DNA from: Rhodocyclaceae bacterium
GTDB taxonomy: Bacteria; Pseudomonadota; Gammaproteobacteria; Burkholderiales; Rhodocyclaceae
DNA length: 34,357 nucleotides
NCBI GenBank assembly: GCA_030824115.1
Contig: JAVBYI010000015.1
Coordinates: 1 to 34,357 of the forward strand
Reading direction: 5' to 3'
Shown here: one piece after another, positions 20,911 through 27,424 of the stretch
Numbering within the stretch: the first letter of the stretch is position 1
Layout: every line of letters starts with the position of its first letter
Made by a program: the position numbers and the translations under genes
Notes under the pieces: model-generated
The model's database searches: none
What the model saw: only the letters and a program-made list of their open reading frames with translations
What the model was told of the DNA's origin: nothing

Positions 20911-21471
20911 TCAGAACCAGATTTCCGGATAGCGGCGGGTGCGCGGCAGGTTGTTAACCAGCAATGCCACCAGTAGCAGGATTAGCGGGCCGAGCAGGGC
21001 CGGCATGAGGATATACCAGAACCCCAGCCGTTCGATTTCGGGCGCACCTAATGTGGCGATCAGTGCCGTGGCGCCGCCGGGTGGGTGCAGCGTGCGCGTC
21101 AAGTGCATCATGGCGATGGCCGTGGCGACCGCGAGGGCTTGTGCGACGACGGGGAAATCATGGAACACTTGCCAGCAGGCAACGCCAATAAAGGCGGAAA
21201 CGACATGGCCGCCGATCAGGTTGCGTGGTTGTGCCAGCGGGCTGCGCGGTGCGCCGTAGAGCAGCACGGCCGACGCACCAAAAGAGCCAATCATCAGCGG
21301 CAGTTCGTGCGGCGTGAAGTAGCGCGTGCCGAGCCAGGCGAGCAAGCCAATTCCCAGTACTGCACCGATCCACGACCAGAAAACCTCGTCGCTATGAACG
21401 CGCGGCGGGCCGCCAGCGGTGGTGCCGCGCCACTTCTTCAGGTATTCAAACAGACTGCCTTCGATCTTCAT
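20911..21471 (-). CDS. HPP-family integral membrane protein
   Basis: 186 residues with four predicted membrane helices (FWSWIGAVLGIGLLAWLG, LPLMIGSFGASAVLLYG, AQALAVATAIAMMHLTR, GFWYILMPALLGPLILLLV). It carries the family signature in TRTLHPPGGATALIA. HPP proteins have been linked to nitrite transport in some organisms; the function in this organism is not shown. The ATG overlaps the stop of the upstream 66-aa gene (ATGA). Confidence 0.88.
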   Translation of the reverse strand: MKIEGSLFEYLKKWRGTTAGGPPRVHSDEVFWSWIGAVLGIGLLAWLGTRYFTPHELPLMIGSFGASAVLLYGAPRSPLAQPRNLIGGHVVSAFIGVACWQVFHDFPVVAQALAVATAIAMMHLTRTLHPPGGATALIATLGAPEIERLGFWYILMPALLGPLILLLVALLVNNLPRTRRYPEIWF

Positions 21472-21668
21472 TGCGGGGCATTCCGCTGGCGGGAGCGCAG
21501 GCGCTCGATCGCGTGGTGCCAGGCAAGATGGTAGATGATGCGAAAGTCTTCCGTGCTGATGTCGAGGTAGCCCGGGATGTGCTGCATGGCGTCGATGATG
21601 TCCTCATCGGTCAGTTCGGGCTCATGATCGGTATCCAGGACAAGATTGTCCGCAAGCGTTTCAGGCAT
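21468..21668 (-). CDS. 66-aa acidic protein coupled to the HPP gene
   Basis: Small soluble protein with the pattern DEDIIDAMQHIPGYLDIS, then EDFRIIYHLAWHHAIERL. I do not know its function. AGGAG stands 7 bases before the ATG, and the stop overlaps the HPP start by four bases, so translation is coupled. Similar sequences probably occur beside or fused to HPP/CBS-domain proteins (from memory, unverified). Confidence 0.75.
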   Translation of the reverse strand: MPETLADNLVLDTDHEPELTDEDIIDAMQHIPGYLDISTEDFRIIYHLAWHHAIERLRSRQRNAPQ

Positions 21669-21723
21669 GCTCAGGCTCCTCGGTAACGTGATAACGCCAG
21701 TTGATCATACCGGCGTGTGGTGC

Positions 21724-21987
21724 TCAGCGCTTGATGAAGTCGATCATCACGCCTTCCGGTTCGCGTGCGCGATAGGCGATTTCGACGTTTTCGCCATAAC
21801 GGGCTTGCATCTGCTGCAACAAGGGAAGCGGATCGTGATCATTGACGAAGCGCATCACCTCGCCGGGCTGCAGGGCATCCAGGGCGCCGAAGATGGCCGC
21901 ATGACGAAAGCGCTTGGCGATGCCGCGTGCGTCAAAGCCGTAAATGCCTTCTGCGTTGGTGTGGTTGTGAACGGGGATCGTGGTCAT
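21724..21987 (-). CDS. DUF2249 domain protein
   Basis: 87 residues. The family signature is seen as HAAIFGALDALQPGEVMRF, then VNDHDPLPLLQQMQARYG. DUF2249 proteins often occur near nitric oxide or nitrite reduction genes and under FNR/DNR-type control; the biochemical role is unclear. A candidate FNR/DNR box (22046-22059) is centred about 65 bases upstream of the ATG, a distance that fits activation at -41.5 with a short leader. Confidence 0.85.
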   Translation of the reverse strand: MTTIPVHNHTNAEGIYGFDARGIAKRFRHAAIFGALDALQPGEVMRFVNDHDPLPLLQQMQARYGENVEIAYRAREPEGVMIDFIKR

Positions 21988-22045
21988 GACATAACTCCGT
22001 GGGTGAATGGGTATCTCATCATAGTTGACGGTGTTTGTCAGGTAA

Positions 22046-22059
22046 TTGACCTGGATCAG
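22046..22059 (-). promoter_or_regulatory. Candidate FNR/DNR-type box upstream of the DUF2249 gene
   Basis: TTGAC-CTGG-ATCAG matches the FNR/DNR consensus TTGAT-N4-ATCAA at eight of ten positions. Centred about 65 bases before the DUF2249 ATG. Confidence 0.5.
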
Positions 22060-22070
22060 GTTGTCGGTGT

Positions 22071-22093
22071 GCCGTCCTGCCAGCGCCGACTTT
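22071..22093 (+). repeat. Dispersed bipartite motif, copy C
   Basis: GCCGTC, spacer CTGCC, AGCGCCGAC, TTT. Between the ABC ATPase stop (22101) and the DUF2249 start (21987). Confidence 0.85.
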
Positions 22094-22100
22094 TCAAACT

Positions 22101-22811
22101 TCAGATCGGGCGCCCCTCACCGGCTTCTTCATGCGTCTTGCCGTCGCGGATGTGATAGATGCGCTTGAAGGTCGGGATGATCTTTTCGTCATGGGTGACG
22201 ACGATGATCGCAGTCTGATATTCGCGCGCCAGGTCGTTGAGGATGCGCACTACCGTCAGCGCGCGCTCCGAATCGAGCGGTGCGGTGGGTTCGTCGGCGA
22301 GGATGATCGGCGCGTGGTTGGAGAGTGAGCGGGCGATGGCGACGCGCTGCTGCTCGCCGCCGGAGAGTTGCGAGACCTGCGCGCCGGCGCGGTGTTGTAC
22401 GTCGAGGGCGGTGAGCAGTTCCAGCGCGCGCTTGCGGGCGCTGGCGTTGTCCTGGCCGGCGAGCATCGGCAGCAGGGCGACGTTGTCGGTGACATTGAGA
22501 AACGGGATCAGGTAGGGAGCCTGGAAGACGAAGCCGATACGGTCGCGGCGTAGCGCGCGCAGGTCGGGGATTTTCCAGCCATCTTCATAGATGACATCGC
22601 CGGCGAGTGCCATGCGCCCGCCGGTCGGTTCGATCACCGCACCGAGGCATTTCAGCAGCGTGCTCTTGCCCGAGCCGCTCGGGCCGACCAGACCGACGAC
22701 TTCGCCGGGCCAGATGGTCATGTCGACGCCTTTGAGTGCATCGACGGCGGCATCGCCCGTGCCATAGCGCTTCTTCAGACCGGTGAGCTGGATGGCGGGA
22801 ATATCTTTCAT
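22101..22811 (-). CDS. ABC transporter ATPase, LolD/MacB/DevA-like
   Basis: 236 residues from ATG 22811. Walker A GPSGSGKSTLLKCLG (about residues 42-56), Q-loop FVFQAPYLIPFLNV, signature LSGGEQQRVAIARSL, Walker B ILADEPTAPLDSE and switch His in VVTHDEKI. The start lies one base after the stop of the permease gene; ATG is preceded by a G-rich stretch. It powers the MacB/DevC-type permease encoded upstream, together with the HlyD-type adaptor: a three-component envelope export system of unknown substrate. Confidence 0.92.
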   Translation of the reverse strand: MKDIPAIQLTGLKKRYGTGDAAVDALKGVDMTIWPGEVVGLVGPSGSGKSTLLKCLGAVIEPTGGRMALAGDVIYEDGWKIPDLRALRRDRIGFVFQAPYLIPFLNVTDNVALLPMLAGQDNASARKRALELLTALDVQHRAGAQVSQLSGGEQQRVAIARSLSNHAPIILADEPTAPLDSERALTVVRILNDLAREYQTAIIVVTHDEKIIPTFKRIYHIRDGKTHEEAGEGRPI

Positions 22812-22812
22812 C

Positions 22813-24015
22813 TCAGCCCCCAATGGCCTCGGCCGGATCGATGGCCAGCGCGGCACGAATGGCGACGCTGCTGGCCAGCGCGCAGATGGTCAGCACGATG
22901 GCGAAGCCGGCGACGGCATCCTGCGGCAGCAGCAGCACATATTTCGGAAACGCCGGCCCCCACAGGCCGGCAGCAATACGGCCGACAAGGAAACCGATGA
23001 TACCGAGCGCCAGCGCCTGCTGCAGGATCATGCCGGCGATGATGCGGTTCTTTGCGCCGATGAGTTTGAGTACAGCGATTTCACGCACCTTGGCGAGCGT
23101 CATGGTGTAGATGATGAAGGCGACGATGGCGGCAGTGACGATGGCGAGGATGACGAGAAACATGCCGATCTGCTTGGCCGAAGTGGCGATCAGTTTGGCG
23201 ATGAGGATGTCTTCCATCTGCGCTTTGGTGTAGGCGGTGAGCCGCTTCCAGCGCTGGATTTCGCCGGCGACGGCGGTCGGATCGGCGCCGGGGGCGAGGC
23301 GCACCAGCACGGTATTCACGCTGCGCGCCTGGGTTGCGCTGGCCTGCGCCGCTTCGAGCAGGCCGGGCACGCCGGGGCGGTTGAAGGCGGGGTTGGCGGC
23401 GGTGCGTGCCCGCTCATTGACCAGCGCGTCGTTGTCCTTGAGAAACTGGATTTCCTGCGCGTCCTTGAGCGGCACGAAGATCATCGGGTCGCCGCTCGAC
23501 GACACCATGCGTCGCGTAAGACCCACGACCGTGTGGTCATGGCGACGAATCTTCACGCGTTCGCCGAGTTTCAGGCCGGCGCGTTCGTCGGCGATGGCTT
23601 CGTAATGGCCCTGCAAAATCGGCCGGCCGGCGGTGAGGTAGGGCGGCGCGCCAGGCCGGTTCGGGCGGTCGACCTCGATGCCAACGATCATCACCCGCGT
23701 GTCTTTGCCCTTATGTGCCATCTGGATGGTGAGGTAGGCGGCGTTACCGGTTTCCGCCACCCCCTTGATGCCGGCAATGCTGCGCCACACATCGTCGCGC
23801 AGGCTGGACGGTTCGGCATACGGGCCGAGCGTGCCCTGCTGTACCACCCACAGGTCGGCGCCGCTGTTGTCGATCAGCACCTGGCCGTCATCGACCATGC
23901 CACGGAACACGCCACCCATGGTCAGCGTGGCGCCGATCAGCAGGCCGAGGCCGACGCCAGTGAACAGGAACTTGCCCCAACCATGCAGGACGTCGCGACT
24001 GGCGAGGTTGATCAT
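22813..24015 (-). CDS. ABC transporter permease, MacB/FtsX (DevC-like) type
   Basis: 400 residues. One N-terminal membrane helix (about 15-38, GKFLFTGVGLGLLIGATL), a large periplasmic domain (about 40-275), then three C-terminal helices (MFLVILAIVTAAIVAFIIYT, IIAGMILQQALALGIIGFLV, DAVAGFAIVLTICALASSVA). The cytoplasmic FtsX motif VREIAVLKLIGAKN is present, as is the C-terminal IDPAEAIGG. This is the mechanotransmitting permease of type VII ABC systems. It overlaps the adaptor gene by four bases. Confidence 0.92.
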   Translation of the reverse strand: MINLASRDVLHGWGKFLFTGVGLGLLIGATLTMGGVFRGMVDDGQVLIDNSGADLWVVQQGTLGPYAEPSSLRDDVWRSIAGIKGVAETGNAAYLTIQMAHKGKDTRVMIVGIEVDRPNRPGAPPYLTAGRPILQGHYEAIADERAGLKLGERVKIRRHDHTVVGLTRRMVSSSGDPMIFVPLKDAQEIQFLKDNDALVNERARTAANPAFNRPGVPGLLEAAQASATQARSVNTVLVRLAPGADPTAVAGEIQRWKRLTAYTKAQMEDILIAKLIATSAKQIGMFLVILAIVTAAIVAFIIYTMTLAKVREIAVLKLIGAKNRIIAGMILQQALALGIIGFLVGRIAAGLWGPAFPKYVLLLPQDAVAGFAIVLTICALASSVAIRAALAIDPAEAIGG

Positions 24016-25184
24016 TTCAGCGCATCCACGGGCTGGATGCGGCTGCCGTCGGCGAGGGCCTTGGCGCTATGGACGATCACCGTGTCGCCGGCGGCAAGTC
24101 CCTGGCGGATTTCCACCCAACCATCGGCCGAGATAAGGCCGGCTGTGATCGGCAGGAAGCGCGCCTGGCCATCCTTCGCCTGCCAGACGCCACTCTGATT
24201 CTTTTGTCGTTGCAGCGCAGCGGCGGGAATCGCCAGCGCGTTTTCGATGGCCGGCAGGCGCAGCGTGACTTCCGCCAGTTCGCCGATGGCGATGCCGGTG
24301 GGCAAAGCGTCAAACACCACATTGGCGATGCGTTCTTCGGTTACCGCATCGCCCACCCAGTCGACACGTTCGATGCGGCCGGGGAATTGCTCACCCGGCC
24401 GCGAGCGCAACGTGATCTCAGCCGGCAGGCCGACCGCCAGCCCTTGCGAACGCCCCTGATCGATGCGTACGCGCAACCACAAACTGGCCGGATCGATCAC
24501 CTGTACCACCGCCTGACCGGCAACGACGGTCGAACCCGGCTCGGCGAGGCGTGCCGTGACGACGCCATCGACCGGGCTGACGAGTCGCAGGTGGGCACGG
24601 TTCTTCCCCGTGCCGACCAGTTCCGATTGCGCGCGCTGCATGTCAGCCTTGGCAGCGGCCAGCGCGGCAACGGCGGCTTCGCGGGCGGATTGAGCGGCAG
24701 CGGCTTCATGCGCTTTGGCATCGGCGGCTTCCTGACTCACAAAATTCTTCTTGCGTAAATCGGCGTAGCGGTCGGCACTGTTTCTCGCCAGCTTGGCGCG
24801 GCTGGTGCTCTCGGCCAGTGCGGCTTCTGCGGCGTGCGCCCGCTGTGCTGCGCCGGCGGCAGACGCGGCCCCGGCGGCGAGGCGGGCGTCCATATCAACC
24901 AGCTCCATCTCGGCCAGCAGTTGACCGGCCTTGACCGCGTCGCCCTGATCGACCAACACTTGCGCTACCCGGCCGGCCAGCGTCGGGCCGATGCTGTGGC
25001 TGCGCCGCGCCTCGACGGTGGCAATGCCGAACAGGCTGCGAGCGAGGCGGGTTTCCCTAGCTTCAGCGAGCGTGACCTTGGTGGCAGCCAGCGGCCCTTG
25101 GGTGGCAACGATCCAGCCGAAGGCGGCAAGGAAAAGAATGCCGAAGGCAGACAGTGCCAGGGTGCGGCGGGATGGTGATTTCAT
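24012..25184 (-). CDS. Periplasmic adaptor (HlyD/MacA-like) of the ABC export system
   Basis: 390 residues. An N-terminal membrane anchor (about 9-27), lipoyl domain (GPTLAGRVAQVLVDQGDAV), a very Ala-rich coiled-coil hairpin (about 100-190), the second lipoyl half (RLVSPVDGVVTARLAEPGST) and a beta-barrel with IAIPAAAL-type strands. GGAG is 7 bases before the ATG. First gene of the adaptor-permease-ATPase operon. An ATTAG-N6-CTAAT palindrome lies 52-68 bases upstream of the ATG. Confidence 0.9.
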   Translation of the reverse strand: MKSPSRRTLALSAFGILFLAAFGWIVATQGPLAATKVTLAEARETRLARSLFGIATVEARRSHSIGPTLAGRVAQVLVDQGDAVKAGQLLAEMELVDMDARLAAGAASAAGAAQRAHAAEAALAESTSRAKLARNSADRYADLRKKNFVSQEAADAKAHEAAAAQSAREAAVAALAAAKADMQRAQSELVGTGKNRAHLRLVSPVDGVVTARLAEPGSTVVAGQAVVQVIDPASLWLRVRIDQGRSQGLAVGLPAEITLRSRPGEQFPGRIERVDWVGDAVTEERIANVVFDALPTGIAIGELAEVTLRLPAIENALAIPAAALQRQKNQSGVWQAKDGQARFLPITAGLISADGWVEIRQGLAAGDTVIVHSAKALADGSRIQPVDALK

Positions 25185-25236
25185 GGTGGTACTCCGTGCC
25201 TCGTGGAAAGGTGGGGTGTTGGCGTGTGGAAAGGAT

Positions 25237-25252
25237 ATTAGTTGATGCTAAT
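25237..25252. promoter_or_regulatory. Small palindrome upstream of the adaptor gene, possible operator
   Basis: ATTAG-TTGATG-CTAAT, perfect 5-base arms around six bases, in the divergent region between the adaptor (25184, minus) and the NorE-like gene (25386, plus). The same bases contain TTGAT-GCTA-ATGAT, an eight-of-ten FNR match. Confidence 0.3.
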
Positions 25253-25279
25253 GATCGGACAATTGATCTGGCACAAGCC

Positions 25280-25302
25280 GCCGTCCGGCCAGCGCCGACA
25301 TT
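25280..25302 (+). repeat. Dispersed bipartite motif, copy D
   Basis: GCCGTC, spacer CGGCC, AGCGCCGAC, ATT, followed by CAGG as in copy E. In the divergent region 25185-25385. Confidence 0.85.
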
Positions 25303-25337
25303 CAGGGATACTTTGTTACCACATGTAAGCAGCCCGC

Positions 25338-25351
25338 TTGATTTGGCTCAT
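25338..25351 (+). promoter_or_regulatory. Candidate FNR/DNR-type box upstream of norE-like gene 1
   Basis: TTGAT-TTGG-CTCAT, eight of ten matches to TTGAT-N4-ATCAA, centred about 41.5 bases before ATG 25386. The distance would imply an almost leaderless transcript if activation is class II, so this is tentative. Confidence 0.3.
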
Positions 25352-25385
25352 GGGCAGGTGGGTTTGCTGTGCCTACACTGCGCCA

Positions 25386-25991
25386 ATGAGTGATACTGTG
25401 ATTTCCGTCAGCCCCCTGCCGCCGCCTGTCGCTGCCACTGGCCGCGTGCCCGGCAATGCCGGCATCTGGGTTGGCATCTTCTGCGTGCTGGTTGAGTTCC
25501 TGCTGCTCTTCGGCGTCTATTTCGTCGCCAAGGCGCATCACCGAGAGGCCTTTCTCGCCGGGCCGGACAAACTGGCGACGGTGGCGGGCGTGACGATTAC
25601 CTTTCTGTTGCTGACCAGCGGTTACTGCATGGTCAAGGCGGTCGAGACGATTCGTGCCGACCGTCGCCGTGCCACGCTGGGCTGGGTCCTCGGCGCCATC
25701 GTGCTGGGGCTGGGCTATCCGCTCGTCAAGTTCTTCGAAATCCGCTGGAATGTCGCGCATGGCATCGATGGCGAGGCGGGTATTTTCTACACCACCTACT
25801 ATTACCTGACGCTGAATCATCTGGTGCATGTGAGTTGGGGCCTGCTCGGCCTGTTCTGGGTGGCGGCGCGCACGGCGCTGGGCATGTATTCACCGCGCGA
25901 TTACAGCGGCCTCGAAGCCGCCGCCGTGTATTGGCACACCACCGATGTCATCTGGCTGGTGATCTTTCCCTTCTTCTACGTGCTGAGATAG
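25386..25991 (+). CDS. NorE-like cytochrome c oxidase subunit III family protein (copy 1)
   Basis: 201 residues, five membrane helices (IWVGIFCVLVEFLLLFGVYF, VAGVTITFLLLTSGYCMV, LGWVLGAIVLGLGYPLVKFF, HLVHVSWGLLGLFWVAA, VIWLVIFPFFYVL). The subunit III features KFFEIRW, TTYYYLTLNHLVHV and VYWHTTDVIWLVIFP are present. NorE is an accessory protein of nitric oxide reductase whose exact role is not settled. I chose ATG 25386; a longer in-frame start has no supporting signal. It pairs with the downstream NorF-like gene, 2 bases away, and is a distant paralogue of the gene at 31761-32372. Confidence 0.85.
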   Translation: MSDTVISVSPLPPPVAATGRVPGNAGIWVGIFCVLVEFLLLFGVYFVAKAHHREAFLAGPDKLATVAGVTITFLLLTSGYCMVKAVETIRADRRRATLGWVLGAIVLGLGYPLVKFFEIRWNVAHGIDGEAGIFYTTYYYLTLNHLVHVSWGLLGLFWVAARTALGMYSPRDYSGLEAAAVYWHTTDVIWLVIFPFFYVLR

Positions 25992-25993
25992 CC

Positions 25994-26272
25994 ATGGGCC
26001 ACGCTGAGAGAATCTGGTTGCTGCTGATCGGCCTGACGGCGGCTGGTGCATGGCTGGCCGAGACGGGGCATTCGAGCTGGGGCTTGAGCCTGGTTGTGGC
26101 GGGGCTGATCGGCGTCAAGGGTCATCTGGTGATTGACCACTACATGGAGATGCGCACAGCCAGCCCGCGCTTCCGCCGCCTGCTGCATGCCTTTGTCGTG
26201 CTGGTGCCGGTGCTGGTGTTGTTGAGCCACGGTTTCAGCGACGTGCTGCAACGACTCACCAGCCTCGGTTGA
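25994..26272 (+). CDS. NorF-like / cytochrome c oxidase subunit IV family small membrane protein (copy 1)
   Basis: 92 residues, probably three membrane helices (IWLLLIGLTAAGAWLAE, WGLSLVVAGLIGVKGHLVID, LLHAFVVLVPVLVLLSH). The mid-segment GVKGHLVIDHYMEMR resembles the KxxLxxxxFM pattern of the family. It starts 2 bases after the NorE-like stop, so the pair is surely co-translated. A longer frame reading back into the upstream gene is rejected because it would overlap well-conserved NorE sequence. Confidence 0.8.
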   Translation: MGHAERIWLLLIGLTAAGAWLAETGHSSWGLSLVVAGLIGVKGHLVIDHYMEMRTASPRFRRLLHAFVVLVPVLVLLSHGFSDVLQRLTSLG

Positions 26273-26297
26273 TGCTGCCCGCTGCGTTGGGTCGAGA

Positions 26298-26720
26298 CTA
26301 ATCGTCCGGCTGCAACTGCTGGCGGCCGGGTACGGCGAAGATTCCTTCCAGACGCATCAGTTCGTCGCGGTGCTGACGGGCGAGGAGTTTGACGAGCTTT
26401 TCGCCTTGCCGGGTGAGGTGCACCTCCACTGCGCGTCCGTCCGAGCGACTGCTGCGGCGTTCGACGAGACCGAGTTTCTCGCAGCGGGTGACCAGTGCTA
26501 CGGTACCGTGATGCTTCGCCTGCAGGCGTTCCGCCAGTTCGCCGATGGTCGCCCAATCCCGTCCCGGGAAGCCCTTGACGTGCAACAAAAGCAGGTATTG
26601 CAGATTGGTGATGCCGGCCCGTTGGGTCAGATCCTCGCTCCAATGCACGAAGCGGCGCAACTGGTAGCGAAAGTTCGAGAGCGTTTCGAAATCCGTTTTG
26701 TTGAAATTCGGCTCGGGCAT
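26298..26720 (-). CDS. MarR-family transcriptional regulator
   Basis: 140 residues from ATG 26720. Helices of the winged-helix fold: FRYQLRRFVHWSEDLTQR, the recognition region ELAERLQAKHHGTVALVTRC, and the wing EKLGLVERRSSRSDGRAVEV containing the typical SxxDGR. The C-terminal dimerisation helix follows. Longer in-frame starts lie across the putative operator and lack a binding site. It is convergent with the norE/norF-like pair and divergent from the DsrC-like gene, with a 13-base palindrome between. Confidence 0.9.
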   Translation of the reverse strand: MPEPNFNKTDFETLSNFRYQLRRFVHWSEDLTQRAGITNLQYLLLLHVKGFPGRDWATIGELAERLQAKHHGTVALVTRCEKLGLVERRSSRSDGRAVEVHLTRQGEKLVKLLARQHRDELMRLEGIFAVPGRQQLQPDD

Positions 26721-26772
26721 GGGCGTAATCCAAATGGGGGAGTTGACCGCAGCATGGGTTGCGGCAAATAAT

Positions 26773-26785
26773 ATCACGGCGTGAT
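26773..26785. promoter_or_regulatory. Perfect palindrome between marR and dsrC-like genes, probable MarR operator
   Basis: ATCACG-G-CGTGAT, flanked by AATAT on the left and (after GCA) ATATT on the right. It lies 53 bases before the MarR ATG and 36 bases before the DsrC-like ATG, where repressor binding would block both promoters. Confidence 0.55.
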
Positions 26786-26820
26786 GCAATATTCCGATCA
26801 ACTAATCGCTGGAGGCTGAC

Positions 26821-27147
26821 ATGCTGGCTATTTCAGAAATACCGGAGCGCGATACCGAGGGCTATCTGATCGAGCCTGAAAAGTGGAATGAGGCAGTGGC
26901 CGAAGTGCTGGCGCAGGAGTTGGGCATCGAACTGGATTCCGATCACTGGGATGCGATTCGCTTCATGCGCGAATACTATGAGGAGCACCAGGTGGCTGCC
27001 GATGCGCGCCACGTCATCAAGCATCTGGAGGCACGCTATCCCGGTACGGCGCGGCGGCGCCTCTTCGAACTGTTTCCCTATGGCTACCCGGCCCAGGCGT
27101 GCAAAATTGCCGGCATGCGGCGGCCGCGGGCCTGGAGTACCGGATGA
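26821..27147 (+). CDS. DsrC/TusE family sulfur-carrier-like protein lacking the C-terminal cysteine
   Basis: 108 residues. GGAGG (26811-26815) precedes the ATG by 5 bases. Family features: DTEGYLIEPEKWNEAVA, then LDSDHWDAIRFMREYYEEH, and the C-terminal arm FPYGYPAQACKIAGMRRPRA. DsrC of sulfur metabolism has two arm cysteines, the second being the penultimate residue. Here the first (in QACKIAG) is kept, but the residue 11 positions on is Trp and the end is WSTG, with no other Cys. It therefore cannot form the DsrC trisulfide or act like TusE in the known way. Divergent from a MarR regulator and near nor genes. Confidence 0.85.
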   Translation: MLAISEIPERDTEGYLIEPEKWNEAVAEVLAQELGIELDSDHWDAIRFMREYYEEHQVAADARHVIKHLEARYPGTARRRLFELFPYGYPAQACKIAGMRRPRAWSTG

Positions 27148-27162
27148 TGCGGTGACCGCTGA

Positions 27163-27411
27163 TTACTGGGGGCTGTCAGGTTGAATGACGGGGCGTGGCC
27201 GGCTCATTTCGTAGAGCACGATAGTGGCGGTGACAAAAAAGAAGGTGGTGGCACCGAGGCTGGCGGTAATGACATGCTTGCCGTAGGTCGTCCATGCCCA
27301 CAGTGTCGCACCGATCGTCAGAAAGCCGCAGGTGCCACTGCAGGCGGCAAAGATCAGGGCGATCTTCTTGCCAATGTTGCGTGGATGATAGGTGGCGGCG
27401 GTGTCGGTCAT
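27163..27411 (-). CDS. Small two-helix membrane protein at the end of the nor accessory operon
   Basis: 82 residues from ATG 27411 (ATG 27432 is an alternative overlapping norD). Two membrane helices: KIALIFAACSGTCGFLTIG and VITASLGATTFFFVTATIVL. I do not recognise the family. It starts 13 bases after the norD stop, so it is part of that operon, and it ends 15 bases from the convergent DsrC-like gene. Confidence 0.7.
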   Translation of the reverse strand: MTDTAATYHPRNIGKKIALIFAACSGTCGFLTIGATLWAWTTYGKHVITASLGATTFFFVTATIVLYEMSRPRPVIQPDSPQ

Positions 27412-27424
27412 ATCGGTGGTTCTT

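Noticed and set aside
22783..24198. Long plus-strand frame (about 470 codons) opposite the ABC permease gene
   Set aside because: His/Asp/Gly-rich composition typical of antisense frames; the permease on minus has clear family motifs and coupled starts.
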